Shown: positions 24,214-33,347, numbered from the stretch's first letter. The stretch: 64,000 bases of DNA from Pelagicoccus sp. SDUM812003 (GCF_031127815.1 NZ_JARXHY010000002.1:124001-188000); one strand, 5' to 3'. Numbers and translations are program-made. The notes: generated by a model from the letters alone, not told the origin.

Positions 24214-25029
24214 ATGTACCTGACGCGTCACTCCACTCCCGACCAACCTCGCTGGGCTTTGAACGGCTCATGGCTTCCGCCAGAGTTCAGCCTCTCCCGC
24301 CTGCTCGCGACGCCGCTCGACGAAGCTCGCAAGAGCTTGAGCGAGCTCGCCACGTCCGAACCGACCGGCGAAGCGCCGCTGCTGCCTCCTATCGAAACCG
24401 ATCAGGAGGTCTGGGCCAGCGGCGTCACCTACCTCAGCAGCCGCATGGCCCGAGAGGCGGAATCGCAAAGCAAGGACGTCTACCAGAAGGTTTACGAAGC
24501 GGAGCGGCCAGAGCTGTTTTTCAAAGCCACCGGCTGGCGGGTGAAAGGCCACCAGCAGCCGATTCGAGTGAGGGCCGACAGCGCCTGGGACGTGCCGGAG
24601 CCGGAGCTCACCTTGGTGCTCACTCGTCATGGCGAGATCCTAGGCTACACCGTGGGAAACGACGTTTCCTCCCGCAGCATCGAAGGCGAAAACCCGCTCT
24701 ATCTGCCGCAGGCGAAAGTCTACGACGGATCCTGCGCCCTCGGCCCAGGCATTCGGATCGCGGACCAAAGCGAGCTGAGCGATCTACCGATTCGGCTGGA
24801 AATCCTGCGCCTAGGCGAAACCGCCTTCAAAGGCGAAACCCGCACCTCGCAGATCAAACGTCCCTTTTCCCAGCTCGCCGACTTTCTGGTCAGGGAGCTC
24901 GACCAGCCAAACGGGGCCTTCCTCATGACCGGTACCGGCGTGGTGCCGAGCGAAGCCTTCACTTTGAACTCAGGCGACCGAGTTCGCATCGACATCGACG
25001 GCCTGGTCCTGGAGAATCCCGTCGATTGA
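24214..25029 (+). CDS. FAH-family 2-keto-3-deoxy-pentonate dehydratase
   Basis: A 271-residue member of the fumarylacetoacetate hydrolase superfamily. The segments [69 protein letters not shown] and [17 protein letters not shown] carry the acidic metal ligands (EPE and the later Asp) and resemble archaeal and bacterial 2-keto-3-deoxy-D-xylonate/L-arabinonate dehydratases, which give 2,5-dioxopentanoate. The following gene encodes the enzyme for that product, which supports the call. It is first in a run of sugar-acid genes and divergent from the aldo/keto reductase. Other FAH hydrolase activities remain possible. Confidence 0.78.
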   Translation: MYLTRHSTPDQPRWALNGSWLPPEFSLSRLLATPLDEARKSLSELATSEPTGEAPLLPPIETDQEVWASGVTYLSSRMAREAESQSKDVYQKVYEAERPELFFKATGWRVKGHQQPIRVRADSAWDVPEPELTLVLTRHGEILGYTVGNDVSSRSIEGENPLYLPQAKVYDGSCALGPGIRIADQSELSDLPIRLEILRLGETAFKGETRTSQIKRPFSQLADFLVRELDQPNGAFLMTGTGVVPSEAFTLNSGDRVRIDIDGLVLENPVD

Positions 25030-25084
25030 CGAACAGGTTACCCTGTACCTTAGCCCGAAGACCTAACCGCAACCCGACTTTACT

Positions 25085-26665
25085 ATGCAAAACTTACTCG
25101 TCAACGGACAGTGGCTCGCCGCCAAAAAACCGGAAGACAGCTTCCACGCTCGCAACCCATCCGACCGCTCGACCCTTAGCGAGCGCGAATTCCCGGTGTC
25201 CAGCTGGCAGGACATCGAAGCGATGATCGGCCACGCTTCCGAAGCCGCTCGCGTCCTCGCGAAAACACCCACCGAAGCCATCGCGTCGTTCCTGGATGAA
25301 TACGCGCGACTCATCGAAACGCGAACCGAAGAGCTGGCCAAGACCGCCCATCTGGAAACGGGCCTTCCCGTTCGTCCTCGTCTCGCCGAAGTCGAAATCC
25401 CCCGCACCGTCAATCAACTCCGTCAGGCCGCCGCCGCCGCTCGAGCGGGCGACTGGGCTCGCCCCACCATCGACACCACGGCCAACATCCGCTCGGTGCA
25501 CGGGCCGCTAGGCGGGCCAGTCGTAGTGTTCGGCCCAAACAACTTTCCTTTCGCCTACAACGGAATCGCCGGCGGTGATTTCGCGGCAGCCATCGCAGCG
25601 GGGAATCCGGTCATCGCCAAATCGCACCCGGCCCATCCCCACACCACCGAACTGCTAGCTCAGCTGGCCAATCAAGCCGTGAAAACGGCAGGGCTTCCGC
25701 AAGCCACGGTGCAGCTTTTCTATCACGTCGCGCCGGAGAACGGCAAACGTCTGGTCTCGCATCCCGACGTCGCGGCCGCCGCCTTCACCGGGAGCCGAAC
25801 AGGTGGACTCGCCCTCAAAGAGGCTGCCGACAAGGCGGGCACGCCCATCTACCTAGAGATGTCGAGCGTGAATCCGGTTTTCGTATTGCCGGGATCACTA
25901 CAGGAACGCGGCAGCGAAATCGCCGATGAGCTGCATGGCTCCTGCAACCTCGGAGCGGGCCAGTTCTGCACCAAGCCTGGTCTGGTCATCCTGCCCAGCG
26001 GGGCGAAGACCGACGAGTTCATCCAGCAGCTTAAAAACAAGTTTCAGCAAACCGCGCCAGGCGTCTTGCTCACCGAAGGCGGAGAAAAGACGGTGGCGGA
26101 GACAGTTGGCAAACTGGTCGACTCCGGAGCGGAAATCCTGGCAGGCGGCGAGCCCGCTTCGCAAACGCACTTCGGCTACCGATCGACCTTGCTGCGCGTC
26201 TCCGGAAGCCAGTTCCTGAAAAATCCCGAGCAGCTGCAAAGCGAAGCCTTCGGAGCAGTCTGCCTGCTGGTCGCTGCGGAAAGCCTCAAGCAAATGCAGG
26301 CCATCGTGACGGTTTTGGAAGGAAACCTGACCGGCTGCATCTACTCCAGCAAATCGTCCACCGACGACGAAGCCTATCAAGCGATCGCTAGCGAGCTTCG
26401 CTTCAAAGTCGGCCGCTTGCTCAACGACAAGGTGCCAACCGGCGTAGCGGTCAGTCCCGCCATGAATCACGGTGGCCCGTATCCATCGACTGGACACCCG
26501 GGATTCACAGCGGTCGGCTTCCCGGCCACAGTGATTCGTTTCAGCGCCCTGCATAGCTACGACAATGTGAGGCATGAGCGCCTGCCGCTCGCGTTGCAGG
26601 ACAAGAACCCGACTGGAAAACTGCTTCGCTACATCGACGGAGCCTGGTCCACCAAAGACCTCTAA
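25085..26665 (+). CDS. 2,5-dioxovalerate (alpha-ketoglutarate semialdehyde) dehydrogenase
   Basis: A 526-residue NAD(P)-dependent aldehyde dehydrogenase that would oxidise 2,5-dioxopentanoate to 2-oxoglutarate, the final step of the Weimberg route. The FGPNNFPFAYNGIAGGDFAA and IAKSHPAHPHT motifs are typical of this ALDH subgroup. The general-base Glu258 (YLEMSSVNP) and catalytic Cys295 (GAGQFCTKPG) are intact, and the C-terminal VNDKVPTGVAV-type segment reads LLNDKVPTGVAVSPAM. The start at 25085 follows the FAH gene by 55 bp. Confidence in the specific substrate comes from the flanking dehydratases. Confidence 0.85.
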   Translation: MQNLLVNGQWLAAKKPEDSFHARNPSDRSTLSEREFPVSSWQDIEAMIGHASEAARVLAKTPTEAIASFLDEYARLIETRTEELAKTAHLETGLPVRPRLAEVEIPRTVNQLRQAAAAARAGDWARPTIDTTANIRSVHGPLGGPVVVFGPNNFPFAYNGIAGGDFAAAIAAGNPVIAKSHPAHPHTTELLAQLANQAVKTAGLPQATVQLFYHVAPENGKRLVSHPDVAAAAFTGSRTGGLALKEAADKAGTPIYLEMSSVNPVFVLPGSLQERGSEIADELHGSCNLGAGQFCTKPGLVILPSGAKTDEFIQQLKNKFQQTAPGVLLTEGGEKTVAETVGKLVDSGAEILAGGEPASQTHFGYRSTLLRVSGSQFLKNPEQLQSEAFGAVCLLVAAESLKQMQAIVTVLEGNLTGCIYSSKSSTDDEAYQAIASELRFKVGRLLNDKVPTGVAVSPAMNHGGPYPSTGHPGFTAVGFPATVIRFSALHSYDNVRHERLPLALQDKNPTGKLLRYIDGAWSTKDL

Positions 26666-26727
26666 AACTCAGGGCGTGGCCGCCGTGCCACGCCTCCCCC
26701 CCTAAATCTCTACGCTCCACTTCGCCC

Positions 26728-28728
26728 GTGCCCCAAGACTCAGCTTCGATCCGCTTTCTCCCGTCGCGAGACGCTTTGCTCAACACGCGCACCACAGGCG
26801 AAGGGCCAAGCGGAAAACTGCCCGTAACCGAAGAACAACTACGGGAGTCGCCAAGCGGCGACTTGTTTGGTCTCACGCAAAACGCGGGCATGGGCTGGCG
26901 GGCTTCGGAGATCGGGCGAGACCCTTTCCTCATCGTCAGCACATCGGGAGGCTTGCGAGCCGAGGACGGTTCGCCGATCGCCCTTGGCTACCATACGGGC
27001 CATTGGGAAATCGATCGACTGGTCAAGGAAGCGGCTCGAACCATTTCCGAGCAAGCAGGCCTGCCCTTCGCCGCGACGGTTTCCGATCCCTGCGATGGTC
27101 GCTCGCAAGGCACCACTGGCATGTTCGACAGCCTGCCCTACCGAAACGACGCCGCCATGACCATGCGACGTCTGATTCGCTCCCTGCCACGCCGCAAAGG
27201 CGTCATGGGCGTGGCCACTTGCGACAAGGGATTGCCCGCTACCTTGCTAGCTCTCGCTGGCAGTTCGAAGCTCCCTGGCATCATCGTGCCGGGAGGCGTC
27301 ACCTTGCCGGCGAAGGGGGCGGAGGACGCAGGCAAAGTCCAAACGATCGGAGCTCGCTTCACCCACGGACTCATTTCCTACGACTACGCGGCGGAAATGG
27401 GCTGCAAAGCCTGCGGCTCGCCGGGCGGCGGCTGTCAGTTTCTAGGCACCGCGGCGACAAGTCAGGTTATCTCCGAAGCCCTCGGGCTCTCGCTGCCGCA
27501 CACCGCCCTGTGCCCGTCCGGCGAGCCCGTCTGGCTGGAAATGGCTCGACGCTCCGCCTCAGCGCTGCTGCAGCTCGCCCGGCTCGACATATCCATATCT
27601 CGAATACTGACGCAGGAAGCATTCGAAAACGCCATGCTGGTCCATGCGGCCTTCGGCGGCTCCACCAATTTGCTCCTGCACATCCCCGCCATCGCCCACG
27701 CCGCTGGATTGAAACCTCCTGTCGTAGAGGATTGGATACGCGTCAATCGGGCCACTCCTCGTCTGGTCGATGCCTTGCCCAACGGACCGCGTAACCATCC
27801 AACCGTGCAGGTCTACATGGCGGGCGGCGTGCCCGAGGTGATGCTGCATCTGCGAGAAATGGGCCTGCTGCATTTGGATCTCCTTACCGTGACCGGAAAA
27901 ACCGTGGGCGAGAATCTCGATTTGTGGGAGCGAAGCGAGTCCCGAAAGATCGCTCGTGAGCGCTTGCAGAAGCTCGACGGCGTGGATCCGGACGATGTCA
28001 TCTTCTCGGCCGAAGTCGCCCGAAAGTCCGGATACACATCGGCCCTGGTCTTCCCTACCGGAAACCTCGCCCCGCAGGGTTCAGTCATCAAAGCGACTTC
28101 GATCGACCCCTCCGTAGTGGACTCGGACCAATGCTACCGTTTCCGCGGTCAAGCCCGGGTGTTTTCGAGCGAGCGCGATGCCATTCGAGCCATAAAAGCT
28201 CAGGACGAAAGCGCCCTGCGCCCTGGCCAGGCCATCGTGCTCGCGGGATGCGGGCCGGCGGGCACCGGCATGGAGGAGACCTACCAGCTGACCTCCGCTC
28301 TGAAACACCTGCCCTGGGGCAATCGGATCCCAGTGCTGACCGACGCCCGCTTCTCTGGCGTGTCCACCGGAGCCTGCATCGGACACATCGGTCCGGAAGC
28401 CTTGGCGGGCGGTCCCATCGGCAAGCTGCTCGATGGCGACTTCGTCGAAATCCTAGTGGATCGCCTTCAGCTCACCGGACGCATCGACTTCGTAGGCGAA
28501 GATCCAGAGGCTCCTCTGGATCCAGAGCAAGCGGCGCGCATTCTGGAACGACGACCGATCAACCCGGCCATCGCCGCCCACCCGCAGCTGCCCGACGACA
28601 CGCGGCTCTGGGCCGCGTTGCAGGACGCCAGCGGAGGAACCTGGAGCGGATCGGTCTACGATGTTGATAAAATCATCGCCACCTTGCAGGCTGGAAAAGT
28701 CGCCTTGTCACGCTCCTCGCAGGCCTAG
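26728..28728 (+). CDS. yjhG: D-xylonate dehydratase, YjhG/YagF type
   Basis: A 666-residue IlvD/Edd-superfamily dehydratase with a GTG start. Its sequence follows E. coli YjhG/YagF closely along the whole length: GPSGKLPVTEEQL, SGDLFGLTQNAGMGW, VSDPCDGRSQGTTGMFDSLPYRND, VATCDKGLPATLLAL, CKACGSPGGGCQFLGTAATSQV, AFGGSTNLLLHIPAIAHAAG, GPAGTGMEETYQ, DARFSGVSTGACIGHIGPEALAGGP and SGGTWSGSVYDVDKI. The conserved cysteines would hold the iron-sulfur cluster. It would turn D-xylonate into 2-keto-3-deoxy-D-xylonate, the substrate of the FAH-type enzyme two genes upstream. The gap to the ALDH gene is 62 bp, consistent with one operon. Confidence 0.9.
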   Translation: MPQDSASIRFLPSRDALLNTRTTGEGPSGKLPVTEEQLRESPSGDLFGLTQNAGMGWRASEIGRDPFLIVSTSGGLRAEDGSPIALGYHTGHWEIDRLVKEAARTISEQAGLPFAATVSDPCDGRSQGTTGMFDSLPYRNDAAMTMRRLIRSLPRRKGVMGVATCDKGLPATLLALAGSSKLPGIIVPGGVTLPAKGAEDAGKVQTIGARFTHGLISYDYAAEMGCKACGSPGGGCQFLGTAATSQVISEALGLSLPHTALCPSGEPVWLEMARRSASALLQLARLDISISRILTQEAFENAMLVHAAFGGSTNLLLHIPAIAHAAGLKPPVVEDWIRVNRATPRLVDALPNGPRNHPTVQVYMAGGVPEVMLHLREMGLLHLDLLTVTGKTVGENLDLWERSESRKIARERLQKLDGVDPDDVIFSAEVARKSGYTSALVFPTGNLAPQGSVIKATSIDPSVVDSDQCYRFRGQARVFSSERDAIRAIKAQDESALRPGQAIVLAGCGPAGTGMEETYQLTSALKHLPWGNRIPVLTDARFSGVSTGACIGHIGPEALAGGPIGKLLDGDFVEILVDRLQLTGRIDFVGEDPEAPLDPEQAARILERRPINPAIAAHPQLPDDTRLWAALQDASGGTWSGSVYDVDKIIATLQAGKVALSRSSQA

Positions 28729-28954
28729 CCCTTCCCGGGCATCGATCAGCCCTCGCCCGAAGACGCTCGGAAAACCGATCTTGGGATTCGCAATTCTGAT
28801 ACCCGCACACATGATTTCTAATCGTCGCGCCTCACTAGGAGTCAACGTGTAATCGCTCTTCGGCGATTTTCCTCGAATCTAACCGCTCGTAGGCTATCCG
28901 CATAGCACTTCGCCTGCTGAAGATTGGCGATTGGCAGCAATCTTTCAACGTCAC

Positions 28955-30022
28955 ATGAAACTCGGTCTAGGACTCTACAAACACATGCTTACGAGCGACA
29001 ACTTCCGTTTCGCTCGCCAGGCGGGCGCCACGCACATCGTGGCCCATTTCGTCGATTACTTTCGAGGAAGCGCTCACTCGGACACGGACGACCAGCCGAC
29101 CGGCGACGACTGGGGATGGGGCTTGGCAGGCGACGCGGAGCGGCTTTGGACCTTGGAGGACATGGTTTCTCTGCGCAAGGAAGTGGAGGCCCACGGTCTG
29201 ACGCTGGAAGCCATCGAGAACTTCGACCCGGCCCACTGGCACGACATCCTCCTGGACGGGCCGAAACGCCCCCTGCACATCGAAAACGTGAAGACCATCC
29301 TGCGTCGCATGGGCGAAGCGGGCATCCCAGTGATGGGCTACAATTTTTCCATCGCGGGCGTGGCCGGCCGCACCACCGGTCCCTACGCTCGTGGCGAAGC
29401 TCCTTCCGTCGGCATGGAGGGACCTTACGACAAGCCGATGCATAACGGCATGGTTTGGAACATGATCTACGATCCCGACGCTCCCGAGGGCACGGTGCCT
29501 TCCGCCACCCACGATCAGCTATGGGACCGTCTGCAACGTTTCCTCGACGAGGTTCTGCCCGTCGCGGAGGAGGCTGGCGTGACGCTGGCAGCGCATCCGG
29601 ACGACCCGCCGATGCCGACGGTCCGACAACAGCCGCGCCTCGTCTACCAGCCGAGCCTGTACCAGAAGCTGATCGACTTGAATCCAAGCCAGGCCAACAA
29701 GCTGGAATTCTGCATCGGCTCACTCGCCGAGATGACCGAGGGCGACATCTATGAAACCATCGACACCTACTCCGCTCAGAATCGCTTGGGCTACGTGCAC
29801 TTTCGAAACGTGCGCGGCAAGGTGCCGACCTACAAGGAAACCTTCATCGACGATGGCGACATCGACATGATCAAGGCTCTGGAAATCCTGAAACGGAACC
29901 AGTTCGATGGCGTGCTGATTCCTGACCACTGCCCGTCCATGTCCTGCTCCGCTCCCTGGCACGCTGGCATGGCCTACGCTATGGGCTACATGAAAGCAGC
30001 TCTCAAAATCCTCGGTTGCTAA
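28955..30022 (+). CDS. uxuA: Mannonate dehydratase-like protein (UxuA family)
   Basis: A 355-residue TIM-barrel protein of the UxuA family, which dehydrates D-mannonate to 2-keto-3-deoxy-gluconate in glucuronate breakdown. It has MKLGLGLYKHMLTSDNF at the start, YNFSIAGVAGRT, LAAHPDDPP (metal-binding region), LEFCIGSLAEM, LGYVHFRNVRG and DGVLIPDHCP. The ATG at 28955 is preferred to 28931 because it gives this compact start. It follows the xylonate dehydratase by 226 bp and precedes an SDR by 49 bp. Its location beside pentonate genes suggests a joint sugar-acid module, though substrates other than mannonate are possible. Confidence 0.82.
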   Translation: MKLGLGLYKHMLTSDNFRFARQAGATHIVAHFVDYFRGSAHSDTDDQPTGDDWGWGLAGDAERLWTLEDMVSLRKEVEAHGLTLEAIENFDPAHWHDILLDGPKRPLHIENVKTILRRMGEAGIPVMGYNFSIAGVAGRTTGPYARGEAPSVGMEGPYDKPMHNGMVWNMIYDPDAPEGTVPSATHDQLWDRLQRFLDEVLPVAEEAGVTLAAHPDDPPMPTVRQQPRLVYQPSLYQKLIDLNPSQANKLEFCIGSLAEMTEGDIYETIDTYSAQNRLGYVHFRNVRGKVPTYKETFIDDGDIDMIKALEILKRNQFDGVLIPDHCPSMSCSAPWHAGMAYAMGYMKAALKILGC

Positions 30023-30071
30023 TTCCGCAACGCTTCGCTCACCCTCTCGAAACCTCGCACTCAACACTCCA

Positions 30072-30836
30072 ATGCGTTTTCCACAAATATTCTCTCTCGA
30101 AGGCGAAACCGCTCTCATCACAGGCGGCGGCACCGGCATCGGACAGGCCATCGCCCAATGCATGTACGAAGCGGGGGCTACGGTCGCTCTCGTGGGCCGA
30201 CGCGAAGAAGAGCTTTCCCGCGCGGTGAGCGAACTGGGCGAACGAGCCCACTACTTCGTGCACGACATCACGGAGATGGATCAGGCCGACCGACTGGCTA
30301 CACGCGTGGAAGGAAAGCTCGGCCCCATCACCTGCCTAGTCAACAACGCTGGCAAGCACCTCAAGAAGGCCGCCCTGGAAACCAGCACCGACGAGTTTCT
30401 CGCCGTTCTCAACACCAACGTCATCGGCACCCACGCCCTCATCAAGGCCATCGCGCCCGGCATGGTCGAGCGCCAGAAGGGCAGCATTCTCTTCACCGCG
30501 TCCATGGCTTCGCTGTTCGGCATCCCACAGGTCATCGCCTACAGCGCCGCCAAAAGCGCCCACCTCGGCATGGTGCGTTCCTTGTCCACGGAGCTCTCGC
30601 CGAATGGAGTGAGAGTCAACGCCATCGCTCCAGGATGGATCGAGACCGAGATGTCTCGCAAAGCCTTGGACAACGATCAGGCCCGCAAGGACAAGATCCT
30701 CGGCCGCACGCCGATGCACAAGCTTGGCCAGCCGAGCGACGTGGGCTGGGCAGCGGTCTATCTGGCCTCTCCGGCAGCCGCCTTCATCACCGGCACCATT
30801 CTTCCCGTGGACGGCGGAGCGAGCATCGGCTTCTAG
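30072..30836 (+). CDS. SDR oxidoreductase, candidate fructuronate reductase/gluconate 5-dehydrogenase type
   Basis: A 254-residue classical SDR with TGGGTGIG (residues about 17-24), NNAG, the catalytic Ser (TASMAS), YSAAK, and the Asn-x-Ile-x-Pro-Gly after it (NAIAPGWIETEM), ending TGTILPVDGGASIGF. It resembles gluconate 5-dehydrogenase-like and SDR-type mannonate oxidoreductase proteins. Its close placement after the UxuA-like gene suggests interconversion of fructuronate and mannonate, which would feed that enzyme. It could instead oxidise another aldonate or sugar. A strong inverted repeat follows. Confidence 0.75.
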   Translation: MRFPQIFSLEGETALITGGGTGIGQAIAQCMYEAGATVALVGRREEELSRAVSELGERAHYFVHDITEMDQADRLATRVEGKLGPITCLVNNAGKHLKKAALETSTDEFLAVLNTNVIGTHALIKAIAPGMVERQKGSILFTASMASLFGIPQVIAYSAAKSAHLGMVRSLSTELSPNGVRVNAIAPGWIETEMSRKALDNDQARKDKILGRTPMHKLGQPSDVGWAAVYLASPAAAFITGTILPVDGGASIGF

Positions 30837-30872
30837 TCCACCGCCGACGAGCGAAAGTCTTTTTTTTTCCTC

Positions 30873-30910
30873 AACCCATTTTCGGTTCAACGTATAACCG
30901 AAAATGGGTT
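30873..30910. terminator. 15-bp perfect inverted repeat after SDR gene
   Basis: AACCCATTTTCGGTT (30873-30887) and AACCGAAAATGGGTT (30896-30910) are perfect reverse complements around an 8-base loop. A run of nine T's lies upstream at 30860-30868 rather than downstream, so it is not a textbook terminator for the plus strand. It may still stop transcription between the sugar-acid and one-carbon clusters, or be a two-fold operator. Confidence 0.5.
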
Positions 30911-31111
30911 ATTTGCTTTGAGTCGCTTCACGCTCGCGCTACCTAAGGTTATCTATCCCGTTCCGAAACAGAGCGACGCCCCGAATTCAACGCTCGCCCG
31001 AATCCCTTCACCCCGCCCGCAGCCGCGGCCGCCAGGTCTCCGCCTTCGAGCGACCCAGATTTTCAGCCACAAAGACACGTACCTAAGCCCCCAACGTCTT
31101 CTTAAGCAACT

Positions 31112-32158
31112 ATGAGACCCGAACAGTGGGAAATCTTCAAACGCGCCGCCCGCGGCGAGAAAATGGACAAAATCCCCATGGCGATGATCGTGGACAGCCC
31201 CTGGATCCCGGGCTACTACGGCATCAAGCACATGGACTACTATCTCGATCCGGAGCTTTGGTTCAAAACCAACTTGCGCCTGCACGAGGAGTTTCCCGAC
31301 ATCATCTTCATCCCGTCCTGGTGGGTTGAATACGGCATGGCAGCCGAACCCTCGGCGCTCGGATCGAAAATCAAGTTCTGGCAGGACAACACGCCCTCCG
31401 AGTACCACACCCTCTACCACGTGGAGGACATCGAGAAGTTTCCCGAATACGAGGTGGAAAACGACGCCTTCATGGCCATGACCCTGCACCGCATTCGCAT
31501 GCACCAGCCGCGCATCCTCGACGCAGGCTACATCACCCCCATCGTCACCTCCCGCGGCCCCCTCTGCACAGCTGGCTTCGTGCGCGGCACCACCGAGTTC
31601 ATGATCGACATCGCGGAAAACGGCAAGTGGGCCCACAAGCTGATCGATCTCTGCACCAACCTCATCATCGATTGGCTCAAGGCCCAGCAAAAGGCCATGG
31701 GCGACTGCGTGGAAGGCATCTTCATACTGGACGACATAGTGGGCTTCGTGAACGAAGACCACTACATGGAGTTCGCCCACCCCTACCTGAAGCGCATCAA
31801 CGACGCCTTTCCGGACGATTTCGTAAAGATCTACCACAACGACGCCTCTATCGAAGCCTGCCTCGAACACCTGCCCGACACCGGCTTCAACGTGCTCAAC
31901 TGGGGCAAGCAAACCGAAATCGCCGACGTCAAGGACCGCATCGGCGACCGCATGGTGCTGATGGGGAACGTCAATCCGCTGGAGATCGGCGTACGCGGCG
32001 ATCCCGAAGAGGTCTTCGACGCCACCATGGACGTGCTCGAAGACTCCGAAGGCGAAAACATCATCCTCTCCGTTGGCGGCGGCACCTCGCCCGGCATGCC
32101 GAAAGAAAACATCAAAGCCATGCTCGACGCCCTCCAGGAATACAACGAGGACCGATAG
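31112..32158 (+). CDS. UroD-fold methyltransferase (MtaA/CmuA-like)
   Basis: A 348-residue protein with the uroporphyrinogen-decarboxylase fold used by corrinoid methyltransferases such as MtaA, MtbA and the N-terminal half of CmuA. It moves, or is expected to move, a methyl group to or from a corrinoid protein, and the next gene encodes one. Recognisable stretches include FIPSWWVEYGMAAEP, TSRGPLCTAGFVRGTTEFM and the barrel end LSVGGGTSPGMPKENIKAM. Where MtaA-type enzymes have a zinc-binding His-x-Cys, this protein has His242-Asn-Asp244 (YHNDASIEAC), with Cys250 nearby. It starts a cluster of five one-carbon genes. True heme synthesis (HemE) is unlikely given the context. The methyl donor is unknown. 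Confidence 0.8.
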   Translation: MRPEQWEIFKRAARGEKMDKIPMAMIVDSPWIPGYYGIKHMDYYLDPELWFKTNLRLHEEFPDIIFIPSWWVEYGMAAEPSALGSKIKFWQDNTPSEYHTLYHVEDIEKFPEYEVENDAFMAMTLHRIRMHQPRILDAGYITPIVTSRGPLCTAGFVRGTTEFMIDIAENGKWAHKLIDLCTNLIIDWLKAQQKAMGDCVEGIFILDDIVGFVNEDHYMEFAHPYLKRINDAFPDDFVKIYHNDASIEACLEHLPDTGFNVLNWGKQTEIADVKDRIGDRMVLMGNVNPLEIGVRGDPEEVFDATMDVLEDSEGENIILSVGGGTSPGMPKENIKAMLDALQEYNEDR

Positions 32159-32238
32159 GGCCTATCCGTTCCGAATAGCGCAAACCGTATCCACCTTCTC
32201 ACGACTCCACCTTCACCATTCAGCATTCCGCCCTCCCC

Positions 32239-32892
32239 GTGCCAGACTACGCCCAGATGAATCAATACCTCTACGAAGGCAATGCCGCCGAAGTGGAGAA
32301 GATGACCAAAGACGCCCTGGCCGAAGGGCGCACCCCGCAGGAGATCCTCACCGAAGGTCTCATCGCCGGCATGGCGGTGGTCGGAGAGGATTTTAAGTAC
32401 AATATCCTCTACGTGCCGGAAGTGCTCATCGCAGCCCGCGCCATGAAAGCCGGCATGGGCGTGCTCAAGCCCCTCCTGGCCGCTCGAGACGACGCGGCCA
32501 TCGATGCCGACAGAGCGCCCGTCCTGCTGATGGGCACCGTGCGCGGCGACCTGCACGACATCGGCAAGAATCTCGTCTGCATGATGGCCGAAGGCGCCGG
32601 CTTCGAAGTGCACGACATCGGAGTCGACCAGTCGGTGGAAAAGTTCATGGCGGCGGCGGACAAATGCAAACCCCAGATCATCGGCATGTCTGCCCTGCTC
32701 ACCACCACCATGACCTACATGAAAACCGTCATCGACGGCTTCGAGGAAGCGGGACGCACCGACGTCAGTTTCGCCATCGGCGGCGCTCCGATTTCCCAGA
32801 TGTTCGCCGACGAAATCGGAGCCGACGGCTATGGCGCTGACGCTTCGGCGGCGGTGGAACTCTTTCTGAAACTGGTCGGACACATCGACTAG
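32239..32892 (+). CDS. Corrinoid (methyl-cobalamin) carrier protein
   Basis: A 217-residue corrinoid protein of the MtaC/MtbC/MetH-module type. The N-terminal helical cap (EVEKMTKDALAEGRTPQEILTEGLIAGM, residues about 17-45) is followed by the cobalamin-binding Rossmann-like domain with DLHDIGKN, in which His106 is the lower axial ligand, then IGMSALLTTTM and FAIGGAPIS. It carries the methyl group between the UroD-like enzyme and the pterin-dependent methyltransferase encoded downstream. The start is GTG at 32239. The 80-bp gap from the previous gene suggests co-transcription. Confidence 0.9.
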   Translation: MPDYAQMNQYLYEGNAAEVEKMTKDALAEGRTPQEILTEGLIAGMAVVGEDFKYNILYVPEVLIAARAMKAGMGVLKPLLAARDDAAIDADRAPVLLMGTVRGDLHDIGKNLVCMMAEGAGFEVHDIGVDQSVEKFMAAADKCKPQIIGMSALLTTTMTYMKTVIDGFEEAGRTDVSFAIGGAPISQMFADEIGADGYGADASAAVELFLKLVGHID

Positions 32893-33004
32893 GCCTCGCG
32901 CTTCCATCGCGGCGCCAGAGCCCAGACGGCGTGCCGACACGAGACGCCGCATCGGCCTTTCGTATCCACTTTCCATACACAAACCGCCGACCTTTTCACA
33001 CCCT

Positions 33005-33259
33005 ATGGCCCACTACCAAATACTCTACTGGCAGGACATTCCCACCCAGGTGAAAGCGTGGGACGAGTTTGACGAAGCGAAAGCGCAGCTCGACCCGACC
33101 TTTATGAAACGTGTCGACGCCAGGGCTCAGAAGGAAGGCAAGACGGATTCCGCCAGCTACCTCGGAGCCTTCAAATGGTCGGAACCCCAGGAGCGCCCGG
33201 GCGAGGCCGACGACGTGGCTGACGAAATCAAAGAGGAACTCGAAGCGAAACTTCTATAA
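33005..33259 (+). CDS. Small PF13769-type ('virulence factor') protein of one-carbon clusters
   Basis: An 84-residue protein beginning AHYQILYWQDIPTQVKAWD and ending with an acidic helix (EQ/QERPGEADDVADEIKEELEAKL). This matches the small family labelled 'virulence factor' (PF13769 from memory), a misleading name: members often sit beside MetF/MetV and corrinoid methyltransferase genes, as this one does. The role is not known; a partner of the methylene-THF reductase or corrinoid protein is a reasonable guess. It lies between the corrinoid-protein gene and the MetF-MetV fusion. Confidence 0.7.
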   Translation: MAHYQILYWQDIPTQVKAWDEFDEAKAQLDPTFMKRVDARAQKEGKTDSASYLGAFKWSEPQERPGEADDVADEIKEELEAKLL

Positions 33260-33267
33260 CAAGCCTT

Positions 33268-33337
33268 CCCACGAATTACGCGAATTCCCACCAATTTCTT
33301 TTCAGCGTCATTCGTGAGGATTCGAGCAATTCGTGGG
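33268..33337. repeat. Intergenic inverted repeat with CCCACGAATT ends
   Basis: CCCACGAATT (33268-33277) and AATTCGTGGG (33328-33337) form the ends of a 70-bp element with further ACGAATT/GAATT-type sub-repeats inside. The 3' end reads TTCGAGCAATTCGT, which recurs in the element at 35944-35986. It overlaps the GTG at 33333, which argues for the downstream ATG as the start of the next gene. Confidence 0.6.
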
Positions 33338-33347
33338 CAAAACTAAA

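Noticed and set aside
30837-31111. Cobalamin riboswitch before the corrinoid cluster
   Set aside because: I looked for a B12-box-like sequence in the gap and found none; only the long inverted repeat at 30873-30910 is present.
31112-32158. HemE (uroporphyrinogen decarboxylase) for heme synthesis
   Set aside because: The neighbours are corrinoid and folate genes, and the protein resembles MtaA/CmuA methyltransferases rather than HemE.
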